DNA of 64,000 nt from Thioclava marina (GCF_002020135.1 NZ_MPZS01000001.1:806001-870000); one strand, 5' to 3'. Positions 50,691 to 60,510 are shown, numbered from the stretch's first letter. Made by a program: numbers and translations. Notes: a model not told the origin generated them from the sequence alone.

Positions 50691-52136
50691 ATGACGGCAC
50701 TGATGATTCAGGGCGCCGGGTCGAATGTCGGCAAGTCGATGCTGGTGGCGGGGCTGTGCCGGGCGGCGCGGCGGCGTGACCTGAGTGTCGCGCCTTTCAA
50801 GCCGCAGAACATGTCGAACAATGCCGCCGTCACCGCCGATGGTGGCGAGATCGGACGGGCGCAGGCCTTGCAGGCGCTGGCCTGCGGGCTTGAGCCGATG
50901 GTCGACATGAATCCGATCCTGCTCAAACCCGAAAGCGATGTCGGTGCGCAGGTGATCGTGCAGGGCCGTCGGCTGACCACGACGAAGGCGCGCGATTACG
51001 CGGCGATCAAGCCGCAGCTGATGGGCGCGGTGCTGGAAAGCTTCAGTCGTCTGCGCGCGGCGCATGATCTGGTCATCGTCGAGGGCGCGGGCTCTCCGGC
51101 CGAGGTCAATCTGCGCGCGGGTGACATCGCGAATATGGGTTTCGCACGCGCGGCGGGCGTGCCGGTCGTGCTGGCGGGTGACATCGATCGCGGCGGGGTG
51201 ATCGCGCAGATCGTGGGCACCCAAACGGTGATCGATCCCGCGGATGCGACGATGATCGAAGGTTTCCTGATCAACAAGTTTCGGGGCGATGTGAGCCTGT
51301 TCGAAGATGGCTACGCGATGATCGAGGCGCGGACCGGCTGGCGCGGCTTCGGCGTGCTGCCCTGGTTCGCGCAGGCACATCTGCTGCCTGCCGAAGATGC
51401 GCTCGACCTCACGCGCGCCCCGCGAGGCAGCGGGCTCAAGGTGGCGTGCCTCGCGCTGTCGCGGATCGCGAATTTCGACGATCTCGACCCTCTCGCGGCC
51501 GAACCCGGGATCGATCTGGTGATGGTCGGCCCCGGCCAGCCGATCCCGGGCGATGCGCATCTTGTGATCCTGCCCGGCACGAAATCGACGCGCGGCGATC
51601 TGGCCTTCCTGCGCGAACAGGGCTGGGACATCGACCTGGTGGCGCATTACCGGCGCGGCGGGCATGTGCTGGGGATTTGCGGCGGCTACCAGATGCTCGG
51701 CCGCTCGGTCGCAGATCCGGAAGGGATCGAAGGTGCGCCCGGCGTGACCGAGGGGCTGGGGCTGCTGGATGTGGAAACGGTGATGTCCTCCGACAAGCGA
51801 CTGACGCGGGTGACAGCTGAGCACGCGGGCACCGGGCTTTCGGTCGAGGGGTACGAAATCCATATCGGACGCACCGAAGGCCCCGACCGCGCGCGGCCTT
51901 TCGCACGGATCGACGGGATTGACGAGGGCGCGATCTCGGGCTGTGGCCGGGTCACCGGCAGTTACCTGCACGGGCTGTTCGGGGCCGACGAGTTCCGCGC
52001 CGCCTGGCTGGGCGGGCTTGGGGTCAAAGCGAGCGGGCAGAGCCATGCGGGGCGCATCGAGGCGACGCTCGACGCGCTGGCCGATCACATGGAGGCGCAT
52101 CTGGACGTCGACGGGTTGCTGGCGCTCGCGCGCTGA
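50691..52136 (+). CDS. cobQ: Cobyric acid synthase CobQ
   Basis: A 481-residue amidotransferase that adds four amides to adenosylcobyrinate diamide. The P-loop-like start is [20 protein letters not shown] with [13 protein letters not shown], and the glutaminase domain has [16 protein letters not shown] with the catalytic Cys and [10 protein letters not shown]. Start at 50691 (another ATG at 50703); no strong ribosome site. Its stop codon abuts that of the convergent cobC, forming TGATCA. Confidence 0.93.
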   Translation: MTALMIQGAGSNVGKSMLVAGLCRAARRRDLSVAPFKPQNMSNNAAVTADGGEIGRAQALQALACGLEPMVDMNPILLKPESDVGAQVIVQGRRLTTTKARDYAAIKPQLMGAVLESFSRLRAAHDLVIVEGAGSPAEVNLRAGDIANMGFARAAGVPVVLAGDIDRGGVIAQIVGTQTVIDPADATMIEGFLINKFRGDVSLFEDGYAMIEARTGWRGFGVLPWFAQAHLLPAEDALDLTRAPRGSGLKVACLALSRIANFDDLDPLAAEPGIDLVMVGPGQPIPGDAHLVILPGTKSTRGDLAFLREQGWDIDLVAHYRRGGHVLGICGGYQMLGRSVADPEGIEGAPGVTEGLGLLDVETVMSSDKRLTRVTAEHAGTGLSVEGYEIHIGRTEGPDRARPFARIDGIDEGAISGCGRVTGSYLHGLFGADEFRAAWLGGLGVKASGQSHAGRIEATLDALADHMEAHLDVDGLLALAR

Positions 52137-53090
52137 TCAGGCGAGGGCGGCCTCGAGACGCGCCCATTCCCCTTCCGAGCCGGGCAGGCCGAGGCGCAGC
52201 CAGGTCGGCGACCACGGGAAGATCCGGCTCCAGATCCGGGCACGGGCAAGGCGGTCACGCACGGCGATCGCGTCGGGTGTCTCGTAGCTGCGGAAAAGAT
52301 GGGTGCCGCCGATCACCTCCCATCCGGCGCGGGTGGCGAGCGCGTCGAGTCGCTCGGTCTCGGCACTCAGGCGGGCGACGGTTGCCGCGTGCCAGTCGCG
52401 ATCGGCCAAAGCCCGGCGGCCGATCTCGAGCGCGGGACCGGCCACGGGCCAGGGCCCCGCCATTTCGGAGAGCTGCGCGACGGTCGCGGCATCGGCGAAG
52501 GCGAAGCCGAGCCGCAGCCCCGCAAGCCCCCAGAATTTCCCGAAGGAGCGGAGCACGATCAAGCGCTCTCCGGCAGCCCCGGCCACTGACAGCTCCGGCA
52601 CCGGATCGGCAAAGCTCTCATCGACCACCAGCCGTCCGACATCGGGCGCGAGCGCGCGCAAGGCCTGTGCGGGATGGTGGGTGCCGTCGGGGTTGTTGGG
52701 GTTGACCACGATGGCCAGTTCGGCCCCGGCTAGATCGGCGAGGCGAGAAACCTCGTCGACCTGCCACCCGGCGCTGCGCAGCGCGGCGGCATGTTCGTTA
52801 TAGGTCGGGGCGAGAATGCGGGCGCGGCCCGGCGGGACGAGACGCGGGATCAACTGAATCGCCTGCTGCGCGCCGGCGAGCGCCACGACGGGCGCGCGGG
52901 TCGCGAAGGCCTCCTGCGCGGCGGCGACGAGGGCCGATTTCGCGGCCTGCGTCGGCAGATCGGTCCAGACGTTCGGCGGCAGATCGGGCACGGGCCAGGG
53001 CTGGCGGTTGATCCCGGTCGAGAGGTCTATCCAATCCTCGCCGCCCCAGAGCGCCTTCGCCCGGTCGATATTTCCACCGTGATCGCGCAT
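52137..53090 (-). CDS. cobC: Threonine-phosphate decarboxylase CobC
   Basis: A 317-residue PLP enzyme (Salmonella CobD-like) that makes (R)-1-aminopropan-2-ol phosphate for the nucleotide loop. It starts MRDHGGNIDRAKALWGGED, has DLSTGINRQPWPVP and VVNPNNPDGTHHPAQ, and the PLP lysine is in VLRSFGKFWGLAGLRLG. It directly abuts cobD (stop and start adjacent) in the same direction. Confidence 0.92.
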   Translation of the reverse strand: MRDHGGNIDRAKALWGGEDWIDLSTGINRQPWPVPDLPPNVWTDLPTQAAKSALVAAAQEAFATRAPVVALAGAQQAIQLIPRLVPPGRARILAPTYNEHAAALRSAGWQVDEVSRLADLAGAELAIVVNPNNPDGTHHPAQALRALAPDVGRLVVDESFADPVPELSVAGAAGERLIVLRSFGKFWGLAGLRLGFAFADAATVAQLSEMAGPWPVAGPALEIGRRALADRDWHAATVARLSAETERLDALATRAGWEVIGGTHLFRSYETPDAIAVRDRLARARIWSRIFPWSPTWLRLGLPGSEGEWARLEAALA

Positions 53091-54038
53091 TCATCCCCTC
53101 CAGATCGCCCAGGCGACAAGGCCAAGCAGCACCGCCCCAAGTCCCATGGCCCGGGCGTAGAGCGCAAGCCCTCGCGCTAGATCGAGCGGCTCCGGATCGG
53201 GTGCCGCGCCGTTGAGCCAGGGTTCCTGCGCGATCCGATCCCCATAGATGCGCGGACCGGACAGCCGGATCCCCAGCGCCCCGGCAAGCGCCGATTCCGG
53301 CCAGCCCGCATTGGGCGAGCGATGCGCACTGGCATCGCGGCGCATCACGTCAAATGCGTCCTTCGCCCGGACACCGGAGGCCAGCGCGAAAAGCGCCCCC
53401 GTCAGCCGCGCGGGCAGCAGGTTCACCCCATCGTCGATCCGCGCAGAAGCCCAGCCGAAGGCTTCGTAGCGCGCATTGCGGTGGCCGATCATCGAATCGA
53501 GCGTGTTGATCGCCTTGTAACCCGCGATGCCGGGAAGCCCGAAAAAGGCGCCCCAAAAAAGCGGCGCGACGATCCCGTCCGAGCTGTTCTCGGCCAGGCT
53601 CTCGAGGGCGGCGCGCGCGACACCGGCTTCGTCAAGCCGCGCCGGATCACGCCCGACGATCATAGCGACTGCTTGGCGCGCGCCGGCCATATCGCCCGAG
53701 AGCAGCGGCTTCGCGACGCGCGCCACATGATCATGCATCGAGCGCAGCGCAACCAGCGGCCAGGCCAGTGCACCGCCGAGCACCAGACCCAGCCAGCCCT
53801 CGGGCAGGAGCGCTTGCACAGCCGCCCCGATCCCCGCTGCGATCCCCGTCACGAGCAGCGCCGTCAGAACGCCGCGCACGCGCCGGTTCGTTCCCACCCG
53901 GTTCAGCCGGGCCTCGAGCACGCCGATCAATGCGCCAAGCCAAGTCACCGGATGACCGATCCGCTCGAACAGGGCTTTCGGCCAGCCAAATGCGAGATCG
54001 AACGCCATGGCGACCAGCATCATCGCGGCAAAATTCAT
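53091..54038 (-). CDS. cobD: Adenosylcobinamide-phosphate synthase CobD (CbiB)
   Basis: A 315-residue inner-membrane protein with several helices that attaches aminopropanol (phosphate) to cobyric acid. Family blocks: DLAFGWPKALFERIGHPVTWLGALIG, VGRDPARLDEAGVARAALESLAENSSDGIVAPLFWG, YKAINTLDSMIGHRN and GWASARIDDGVNLLPARLTG. Overlaps bluE by ATGA at its start. Confidence 0.93.
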   Translation of the reverse strand: MNFAAMMLVAMAFDLAFGWPKALFERIGHPVTWLGALIGVLEARLNRVGTNRRVRGVLTALLVTGIAAGIGAAVQALLPEGWLGLVLGGALAWPLVALRSMHDHVARVAKPLLSGDMAGARQAVAMIVGRDPARLDEAGVARAALESLAENSSDGIVAPLFWGAFFGLPGIAGYKAINTLDSMIGHRNARYEAFGWASARIDDGVNLLPARLTGALFALASGVRAKDAFDVMRRDASAHRSPNAGWPESALAGALGIRLSGPRIYGDRIAQEPWLNGAAPDPEPLDLARGLALYARAMGLGAVLLGLVAWAIWRG

Positions 54039-54841
54039 CGCTCGCCTCCGCGAAACTGGCGCAATTGGCGCAAGCCCGCCGCGCGCAACAACGCTGCGGC
54101 GCCATCGGGAACGGTGCCGGGCGCAAAGATCAGACCGCGTGCCGCTCCGGTATGGGCACGAAGCCAGCCGAGCGCGCCAAGATCACGCACGAGCCGCGGT
54201 GTCGGGTCTGCCTTTGGTCCGCGAAGATCGGTGCAACGCAGGGCGCTTTGCGTGGCGAGGGCTGCGAATTCCTCAAGCCCGCGCGCTTGGCGCCACTGCG
54301 CGACAAGATCCGAAATGTCGGCGAAATTCGTATCCTGCGGATTGGTGAAGCTCGGACCACCGCAGAGACCGCCAAGGATCTCGTATCGTGGCAGCGGCGG
54401 CAGATGATCCAATGGCCGCCCGATGCGCGACGCCCAAAGCATGCGCTCGGGCGCTGGGAAGGCCAGCGGATCGGCGGCCCCCTCACTCGCGATGCAGGCG
54501 GAGGACAATGCCTCGGGCGGTCCCTGCCAGCCGGCAACCCGCGCCAATCCGACAAGCCGCGCGGTCGATACACCCGTGCCGAGACCGAGAGGCGTTTGCG
54601 CGCGCATCCTCACGATACCCCGCAGGTCGAGCCCCAGCGGCCGCAGGAACCGGCGCACCTCCACCGGCCCCAGCCAGACGCCGTGAAGGTGCAGGCCCCG
54701 GCGCTGCGGGACGTGCCAGAGACGGACGTGATCCGCGACGGGCAGCGTGATCAGGGCCACGGGGCCTTGCGCGCCAATCCGTCCCTGCATCCATTCCCCG
54801 AAATGCCCCGGCACCGAAAGATGCGTCACGCGGCCGGTCAT
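54035..54841 (-). CDS. bluE: GHMP-family L-threonine kinase (BluE/PduX-like)
   Basis: A 268-residue GHMP kinase-like protein. The ATP loop is MRAQTPLGLGTGVSTARLVG at about 80-100 and the N-terminal strand is VPGHFGEWMQGRIG. BluE in Rhodobacter and PduX in Salmonella phosphorylate L-threonine to supply CobC/CobD. The position between cobD and the phosphatase gene, with four-base overlaps on both sides, supports this. Symbol by context; divergent in the C-terminal part. Confidence 0.78.
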   Translation of the reverse strand: MTGRVTHLSVPGHFGEWMQGRIGAQGPVALITLPVADHVRLWHVPQRRGLHLHGVWLGPVEVRRFLRPLGLDLRGIVRMRAQTPLGLGTGVSTARLVGLARVAGWQGPPEALSSACIASEGAADPLAFPAPERMLWASRIGRPLDHLPPLPRYEILGGLCGGPSFTNPQDTNFADISDLVAQWRQARGLEEFAALATQSALRCTDLRGPKADPTPRLVRDLGALGWLRAHTGAARGLIFAPGTVPDGAAALLRAAGLRQLRQFRGGER

Positions 54842-55416
54842 CCGATCCCGCCCTCGTTGACGCAGCCGATCGACCAGGCCTCACCGGCGAGAGCGGTGAT
54901 CCGCGTGACCGAGAGCGGATCGACGCGGAAGGTCAGCCCCAAAGCCTCCTGCCCGAGGGCCAGGGCCAGGGCCGCGCGCACCACGCCCGCATGGGCCATG
55001 ACGGCGACCCGTCCCCCCTGCCCCGCGATCTCCTGCAGGGCGGGCGCCACCCGGGCGCAAAGATCGGCAAAGCTCTCGCCCCCCGGTGGCCTGTGGCGTG
55101 CCAGATCCGCACCGGACATCGCGCCGAGATCGGGCAATCGGCCAAAGGAGACCCCCTCCCAGTCCCCGAAATCCTGCTCCCACAGGCGAGCGTCGGTGGC
55201 GAAAGCGAGATCGGGCCAGAGCACGCGCGCGGTCTGGACGCAGCGGAGCGCCGGGCTTGCGACGACTCGCGACGTGCCGAGCCTGTCGCGCAGCGCCCTG
55301 AGCGTGCCCTGATCGGGCAGAAGCGCCCCCACATCGCGCCGTCCGGCCAATGCGCCGCCATGATCTGCCGGTGCGTGCCGCAGCAAGATCAGCTCTGTAG
55401 GCGCCCTCTCCGCCAT
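54838..55416 (-). CDS. Histidine phosphatase, probable alpha-ribazole-phosphate phosphatase-like
   Basis: A 192-residue histidine (phosphoglycerate-mutase-type) phosphatase. The phospho-histidine motif is ELILLRHAPADHGG, with SPALRCVQTARVL, the acidic WEQDFGDWEGVSFG and the second catalytic His in VAVMAHAGVVRAA. In the cobalamin setting it would remove phosphate from alpha-ribazole phosphate or cobalamin phosphate. AAGGAG precedes the start at 55416. It leads the run phosphatase-bluE-cobD-cobC and is divergent from cobP. Confidence 0.82.
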   Translation of the reverse strand: MAERAPTELILLRHAPADHGGALAGRRDVGALLPDQGTLRALRDRLGTSRVVASPALRCVQTARVLWPDLAFATDARLWEQDFGDWEGVSFGRLPDLGAMSGADLARHRPPGGESFADLCARVAPALQEIAGQGGRVAVMAHAGVVRAALALALGQEALGLTFRVDPLSVTRITALAGEAWSIGCVNEGGIG

Positions 55417-55497
55417 GGCGGTTTTTCTCCTTCCGTAACCGCGCCTTTTCTGCTTTGTCTGCACGCCGGTAACAAGAGACAACAGCGCGAACCAGCC

Positions 55498-56001
55498 ATG
55501 GCACGCATTCATCTGATCACTGGCGGCGCGCGATCCGGCAAAAGCGCCCTGGCCGAAGCGGTCACGCTAAGCCTTCGAAATCACGCGCATTATATTGCCA
55601 CCGCCCAGGCGTTCGACGATGAGATGAAGGCCCGAATTTCCACGCATCGCGCCCGGCGCACGGAGGTCTGGAAGACGCATGAGGCCCCATTCGAACTCGC
55701 CGCGACGCTACGTGCGACCGACGACGCGCCGCGCCTGGTGGACTGCCTGACGCTCTGGCTGAGCAACCTCATTCTGGCCGATCGCGACTGGGAAGCCGAG
55801 ACGCGGGACCTGCTCGCGCTGCTGCCCGCTCTCGCGCATCCGGTGGTGTTCGTGAGCAACGAGGTCGGGATGGGCATCGTGCCGGAAAACGCGCTCGCGC
55901 GGGGGTTTCGCGACGCAGCGGGGCTTTTGAATCAACGGATCGCAGCAGCAGCCGACGAGGTGACCCTGGCGGTCGCTGGCCTGCCACTAAAGGTGAAATG
56001 A
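55498..56001 (+). CDS. cobP: Adenosylcobinamide kinase / guanylyltransferase CobP (CobU)
   Basis: A 167-residue bifunctional enzyme. The P-loop is LITGGARSGKSALAE, the guanylylated His lies in RISTHRARRTEVWKTHE, and LVDCLTLWLSNLI and FVSNEVGMGIVPENALARGFRD follow. It phosphorylates cobinamide and adds GMP. Start at 55498 by conserved MARIHLITGG. First of cobP-cobU-cobV. Confidence 0.94.
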   Translation: MARIHLITGGARSGKSALAEAVTLSLRNHAHYIATAQAFDDEMKARISTHRARRTEVWKTHEAPFELAATLRATDDAPRLVDCLTLWLSNLILADRDWEAETRDLLALLPALAHPVVFVSNEVGMGIVPENALARGFRDAAGLLNQRIAAAADEVTLAVAGLPLKVK

Positions 56002-56004
56002 CAT

Positions 56005-57009
56005 ATGGAAATTCTCTCCCTCTCCGAGATCGCATCGCTTGCCGAGCGCCTGCCCGCCTTCGACACCGAGATGGCGGATGCCGCGCGCGCCCGCCAGGAC
56101 AGCCTGACCAAGCCGCCCGGGTCGCTGGGACGGCTTGAGGAGCTTGCGATCTTCATGGCGGGCTGGCGCGGCACGGCGCGACCGGACATCGTCAAGGCAC
56201 AGGCGGTGATCTTTGCAGGAAATCATGGCATCTGCGCGCAGGGCGTGAACCCCTACCCGCAGGAAGTCACCGCCCAGATGGTGATGAATTTCGAGCATGG
56301 CGGGGCCTCGATCAACCAGCTTTGTCGCGCGAACGGGGCGGATCTGTCGGTCGTCGCGCTCGATCTCGATCGCCCGACCGCAGATTTCACCCAAGGCCCT
56401 GCCATGAGCGAGGCTGAAACGCTTGATGCGATCAATCGCGGGATCGCGGCCGTCGATCCCGAGGCCGATGTCCTGATCCTCGGCGAGATGGGAATCGGCA
56501 ACTCGACGATCGCCGCGGCGCTGGCCTCGGCGCTGTTCGGCGCGACGCCCGCAGATTGGGTCGGCCCCGGAACCGGCTCGAACGCAGAGGGGATCCAGCG
56601 CAAGATCGCAGCGATCGAGGCGGGGCTGAAGCGTCATGGCGGCGCCTCCGCGATGGCGACGCTCGCAGCCCTCGGCGGGCGCGAACAGGCCGCGATTTGC
56701 GGTGCGGTCCTCGCCGCGCGCGCCCATCGGATCCCGGTCATCCTCGACGGTTTCATCTGCACCGCGGCGGCAGCCACCCTGTACGCCGCCGATCCGCGCC
56801 TGCTCGATCATTGCCTTGTCGGGCATGTCTCGCCAGAGCCGGGCCACCGTCGCCTGCTTGACGCGATGGGCAAGAAAGCCGTGCTCGAGTTCGACATGCG
56901 GCTGGGCGAAGGCTCGGGCGCGGCGCTTGCACTGGGCATCCTTCGTTCGGCCCTCGAATGCCATAACGGGATGGCGACCTTTGGCGAGGCCGGGGTCAGC
57001 GAGGCATGA
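56005..57009 (+). CDS. cobU: Nicotinate-nucleotide:dimethylbenzimidazole phosphoribosyltransferase
   Basis: A 334-residue enzyme (CobU in Pseudomonas denitrificans, CobT in Salmonella) that activates the lower ligand. Recognised by RQDSLTKPPGSLGRLEELAIFMAGWRG, VIFAGNHGICAQGVNPYPQEV, GEMGIGNSTIAAAL and VILDGFICTAAAATLY. Three bases after cobP and four-base overlap with cobV. Confidence 0.95.
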   Translation: MEILSLSEIASLAERLPAFDTEMADAARARQDSLTKPPGSLGRLEELAIFMAGWRGTARPDIVKAQAVIFAGNHGICAQGVNPYPQEVTAQMVMNFEHGGASINQLCRANGADLSVVALDLDRPTADFTQGPAMSEAETLDAINRGIAAVDPEADVLILGEMGIGNSTIAAALASALFGATPADWVGPGTGSNAEGIQRKIAAIEAGLKRHGGASAMATLAALGGREQAAICGAVLAARAHRIPVILDGFICTAAAATLYAADPRLLDHCLVGHVSPEPGHRRLLDAMGKKAVLEFDMRLGEGSGAALALGILRSALECHNGMATFGEAGVSEA

Positions 57010-57776
57010 TCGCGCGCCGCGTGACAGAGGCGCATCTCGCGCTCGTGCTGCTCACGCGGCTTCCGCTGCCGCGCCTGCGTGACCCGGTGCCGAGTATCGG
57101 CGCAGCGGCCTGGGCGTTTCCGCTGGCCGGTCTTGCGGTTGCTCTGATCGCCGCCGCGATCTTCTGTCTCGGCCTCGCGCTGAACCTGCCGCTTCCGCTC
57201 GTCGCGGGGTTTTGTCTCGCCGCACAGGTGCTTACCACCGGCGCGCTGCACGAAGACGGGCTGGCGGATTTCGCGGACGGGCTCTGGGGGGGCACCACCC
57301 CCGAGCGACGCCTCGAAATCATGCGCGACAGCCGGATCGGGAGCTACGGCACGATTGCACTCATTCTGGGCCTGGGGCTGCGCTGGCAGGCCCTCGCAGC
57401 CCTCACCGCTCATCCCGCGATCATGTGCCTGGCTCTTGTGGCGAGCGCGATGGCGAGCCGCGCCGGTGCCTCGATCCTCCTCGCAGCGCTCCCGGCCGCA
57501 CGATCAGACGGGCTTGGACACAGTGCGCGCGACGCTGGAAAGGGAGCGGCGATCACTGCCGCCTTAATGGCCGTGCCGCCATTCCTCGGTCTCGCCGCCT
57601 GGGCGGGTCCATTGGTCCTGCCCGCGATGGTCATCGCGACTGGCGCTGTTCTCTGGCTGGTGGCCAGCCTCGCCAAAACGCGGCTGGGAGGTCAGACGGG
57701 TGACGTTCTCGGCGCGACTCAGCAACTCATTGAAATTGCGGGGCTTGCAACCGTCGCGGCGGTTGTCGCCCTCTGA
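57006..57776 (+). CDS. cobV: Adenosylcobinamide-GDP ribazoletransferase CobV (CobS)
   Basis: A 256-residue inner-membrane enzyme that joins alpha-ribazole to adenosylcobinamide-GDP, the last step. Family motifs are LLTRLPLPR, FPLAGLAVALI, TGALHEDGLADFADGLWGG and the metal-site RRLEIMRDSRIGSYGTIALI. ATGA overlap with cobU. The name cobS is also used for it and must not be confused with the chelatase subunit. Confidence 0.94.
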   Translation: MIARRVTEAHLALVLLTRLPLPRLRDPVPSIGAAAWAFPLAGLAVALIAAAIFCLGLALNLPLPLVAGFCLAAQVLTTGALHEDGLADFADGLWGGTTPERRLEIMRDSRIGSYGTIALILGLGLRWQALAALTAHPAIMCLALVASAMASRAGASILLAALPAARSDGLGHSARDAGKGAAITAALMAVPPFLGLAAWAGPLVLPAMVIATGAVLWLVASLAKTRLGGQTGDVLGATQQLIEIAGLATVAAVVAL

Positions 57777-57848
57777 AACGCAGATCGCCCCGGTTCGCGC
57801 GGCCCTAAGCGCTGGAAACCATGCTGTGCAAGGAGAGCTGGGGGAAGA

Positions 57849-57925
57849 TGGTAGGCCCGGCAGGACTTGAACCCGCAACCAAGGCGTTATGAGCGCCCTG
57901 CTCTAACCAATTGAGCTACAGGCCC
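57849..57925 (-). tRNA. tRNA with anticodon CAU, probably tRNA-Ile2 (lysidine-type)
   Basis: Cloverleaf on the minus strand: acceptor GGGCCTG/CGGGCCT, D arm AGCTCAATTGGTTAGAGC, anticodon loop CTCATAA within GGCG/CGCC, T arm GGTTCAAGTCC, encoded CCA at 57851-57849. The anticodon arm and T arm resemble the minor isoleucine tRNA read with lysidine rather than elongator tRNA-Met, but the gene would be labelled Met by anticodon alone. Confidence 0.88.
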
Positions 57926-57938
57926 ACCATTGCCCCCT

Positions 57939-57966
57939 CCTCTACCACGGCGCGCGCGGGCGTCAA
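57939..57966 (-). promoter_or_regulatory. Candidate promoter of the CAU tRNA
   Basis: On the minus strand TTGACG (57961-57966), a 16-bp spacer and TAGAGG (57939-57944), 13 bases before the mature tRNA 5' end. Confidence 0.5.
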
Positions 57967-58059
57967 GAAAAGGCGGCGCGGGGCGCGGCTTGGCGTTGCG
58001 AGCCGTGCGCCATTACGCTAGGGCTTCGCCCCAAGGAATCCCTGATGGAGAGCGCCGCC

Positions 58060-59106
58060 ATGAGCGAGACAAAACCGGGCCTGACCTATGCCGATGCGGG
58101 CGTCGATATCGACGCGGGCAATGCGCTGGTCGAACGTATCAAGCCGGCGGCGAAGCGCACGCAACGCCCGGGCACCATGTCGGGGCTCGGCGGCTTCGGC
58201 GCGCTCTTCGATCTGAAGGCGGCGGGCTATAGCGATCCGATCCTCGTGGGCGCGACCGATGGCGTGGGCACCAAGCTGCGCATCGCGATCGACACCGGCA
58301 ACGTGGACACGATCGGGATCGATCTCGTGGCGATGTGCGTCAACGATCTCGTGTGCCAGGGTGCCGAGCCGCTGTTCTTCCTCGACTATTTCGCGACCGG
58401 AAAGCTCGAACTCGACCAGGCGACGCGGATCATTGAGGGCATCGCTGAGGGCTGCGCGCAGTCGGGCTGCGCGCTGATCGGCGGCGAAACGGCGGAAATG
58501 CCGGGCATGTATCACAAGGGCGATTTCGATCTTGCCGGCTTTGCCGTGGGTGCGATGGAACGCGGCGCGGACCTGCCCGCGGGCGTGGCCGAAGGCGATG
58601 TGCTGCTGGGCCTTGGCTCGAACGGGGTGCATTCGAACGGCTATTCCTTCGTGCGCAAGGTGGTCGAGCTGTCCGGCCTTGGCTGGGACGCGGATTGCCC
58701 CTTCGGCGAGGGCTCGCTGGGCGCGGCGCTGCTGGCGCCGACCCGGCTTTACGTCAAACAATGCCTCGCGGCGGTGCGTGCGGGCGGCGTTCATGCGCTG
58801 GCGCATATCACCGGTGGCGGGCTGACCGAGAACCTGCCGCGCGTGTTGCCCGAGGGCATGGGCGCTGAGATCGACCTCGATGCGTGGGAGCTGCCCGGCG
58901 TGTTCCGCTGGCTGGCCGAGACCGCGTCGATGGAAGAGGCGGAACTGCTCAAGACCTTCAACTGCGGCATCGGCATGATCGTCGTGGTCGCCGCCGACAA
59001 GGCCGACGAGATCGCGGCCCTGCTGGCAGGCGAAGGCGAGAGCGTGACCCGCATCGGCACCGTCACCGCCGGTCAGGGCGTCGCCTATGAGGGCAAACTC
59101 CTGTGA
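58060..59106 (+). CDS. purM: Phosphoribosylformylglycinamidine cyclo-ligase PurM (AIR synthetase)
   Basis: A 348-residue enzyme of purine synthesis that closes the imidazole ring of FGAM. It shows [68 protein letters not shown] and [14 protein letters not shown]. Start at 58060 with GGAGAG upstream; an in-frame ATG at 58045 exists. purN overlaps its stop. Confidence 0.95.
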   Translation: MSETKPGLTYADAGVDIDAGNALVERIKPAAKRTQRPGTMSGLGGFGALFDLKAAGYSDPILVGATDGVGTKLRIAIDTGNVDTIGIDLVAMCVNDLVCQGAEPLFFLDYFATGKLELDQATRIIEGIAEGCAQSGCALIGGETAEMPGMYHKGDFDLAGFAVGAMERGADLPAGVAEGDVLLGLGSNGVHSNGYSFVRKVVELSGLGWDADCPFGEGSLGAALLAPTRLYVKQCLAAVRAGGVHALAHITGGGLTENLPRVLPEGMGAEIDLDAWELPGVFRWLAETASMEEAELLKTFNCGIGMIVVVAADKADEIAALLAGEGESVTRIGTVTAGQGVAYEGKLL

Positions 59107-59690
59107 TCCGGGTCGCGATCCTGATCTCGGGGGGGGGGTCGAACATGGTCCGCCTCGTCGAGAGCATGGTGGACGACCACCCTGCCCGTCCGGTCCTGAT
59201 CGCGTCGAATGATGCGGGCGCGGCCGGGCTGGAGAAGGCCGCGCGCATGGGCGTGCCGACCGCCGCCATCGACCATCGCCCCTATGGCAAGGATCGCGCC
59301 GCCTTCGAGGCAGAGCTGCTCAAACCGATCCTCGCGGCGAAACCCGATATCCTTTGTCTTGCCGGTTTCATGCGCGTGCTGACCCCGGATTTCGTGGGCC
59401 GGTTCGAGGGACGGATGCTGAACATCCACCCCTCCCTGCTGCCGAAATATCCCGGCCTGCACACCCATAAGCGCGCCATCGAAGCGGGCGATACCGAGGC
59501 GGGTTGCACCGTCCACGAGGTGACACCTGTCCTTGATGACGGGCCGACCCTTGGCCAGGCGCGCGTGCCGATCGCGGCGGGCGATACGCCCGATGATCTC
59601 GCCGCGCGGGTGCTGGTGCAGGAGCATCGCCTGTATCCTGCGGTGCTGCGCCGCTTTGCCGAGGGCAATCGCGAACCACTTTACCTTTAA
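59103..59690 (+). CDS. purN: Phosphoribosylglycinamide formyltransferase PurN (GTG start)
   Basis: A 195-residue folate-dependent transformylase: [49 protein letters not shown] with the catalytic Asn-His, and [12 protein letters not shown] with the catalytic Asp. The start is a GTG overlapping the purM stop (GTGA). The SGGG phosphate loop is encoded by ten consecutive G (59129-59138), prone to slippage or sequencing error. Confidence 0.94.
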   Translation: MIRVAILISGGGSNMVRLVESMVDDHPARPVLIASNDAGAAGLEKAARMGVPTAAIDHRPYGKDRAAFEAELLKPILAAKPDILCLAGFMRVLTPDFVGRFEGRMLNIHPSLLPKYPGLHTHKRAIEAGDTEAGCTVHEVTPVLDDGPTLGQARVPIAAGDTPDDLAARVLVQEHRLYPAVLRRFAEGNREPLYL

Positions 59691-59757
59691 GCGCGCTCAC
59701 GCCGAAATGCACCGGGCCCCGCTTGCGGGCGGGCGCGGCTTCGCGCATGAAAGTCGC

Positions 59758-60510
59758 ATGGCAAGCACCGAGCATACGGCCCCGCGCGGGCGGATGATCG
59801 CACCCGACCTGATCCGGGCGGTCGCGCTGATCGGCATGGCGATCTTTCACCTGACCTATGATCTGGAGAATTTCGGCTTCCTCCCTGCGGGGACGGTCTT
59901 TCACCCCGCCTTCCTGGATTTCGCCCGCACCGTGGCGAGCACCTTCATCTTCATGGCCGGACTGAGCCTCGTTCTCGCCCACCGGGGCGGATTTCGCGCA
60001 GGCCCGTTCTGGCGGCGCATCGGCAAACTCGCAGGTGCGGCGGCGCTGGTGAGTGCGGCGACCTATGTGATGATGCCGGAATATTTCATCTATTACGGCA
60101 TCCTGCATTCGATCGCGGTCAGCTCGCTGATCGGCGCGGCGCTGCTGGCCCTGCCCTGGCTCGTGCTGGCAGCGCTTGGCGTGCTCGCGATCTGGGTCAA
60201 TCTCTATTACGCCTTCCCGGCCTTCGATCATGCATGGCTCTGGTGGATCGGCCTCTCGACCCATTGGCGCCCGTCCATGGATTTCGAGCCGGTCTTTCCC
60301 TGGATCGGTCCTTTCCTGATCGGGATGAGCGTGGCGAAGCTGGCCGAGCGCGTGCGCTATTGGCGCCGTGCGGCGCGTTACCAGCCCACGGAGGTCACGG
60401 GCGCGCTCAAAATCGCGCTTTTCGCGGGGCGCCACACCTTGCCGATCTACCTGATCCATCAGCCCGTGCTCTATGGGCTGACCTGGGCGGCCTACCTGCT
60501 CACCCACTGA
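59758..60510 (+). CDS. DUF1624 (heparan-acetyltransferase-like) membrane protein
   Basis: A 250-residue inner-membrane protein with about seven helices. DUF1624 signs are DLIRAVALIGMAIFHLTYDLENFG and the C-terminal GRHTLPIYLIHQPVLYGL, similar to acyltransferase-3-like proteins. The acceptor is unknown. Start placed at 59758 (MASTEHTAPRG); the frame is open upstream through purN. Downstream of purN on the same strand with 67 bases between. Confidence 0.75.
   Translation: MASTEHTAPRGRMIAPDLIRAVALIGMAIFHLTYDLENFGFLPAGTVFHPAFLDFARTVASTFIFMAGLSLVLAHRGGFRAGPFWRRIGKLAGAAALVSAATYVMMPEYFIYYGILHSIAVSSLIGAALLALPWLVLAALGVLAIWVNLYYAFPAFDHAWLWWIGLSTHWRPSMDFEPVFPWIGPFLIGMSVAKLAERVRYWRRAARYQPTEVTGALKIALFAGRHTLPIYLIHQPVLYGLTWAAYLLTH

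Noticed and set aside
57849-57925. Elongator tRNA-Met
   Set aside because: The anticodon is CAU, but the acceptor, anticodon stem and T arm look like the minor tRNA-Ile2; identity depends on lysidine modification, so I keep Ile2 as the more likely reading.
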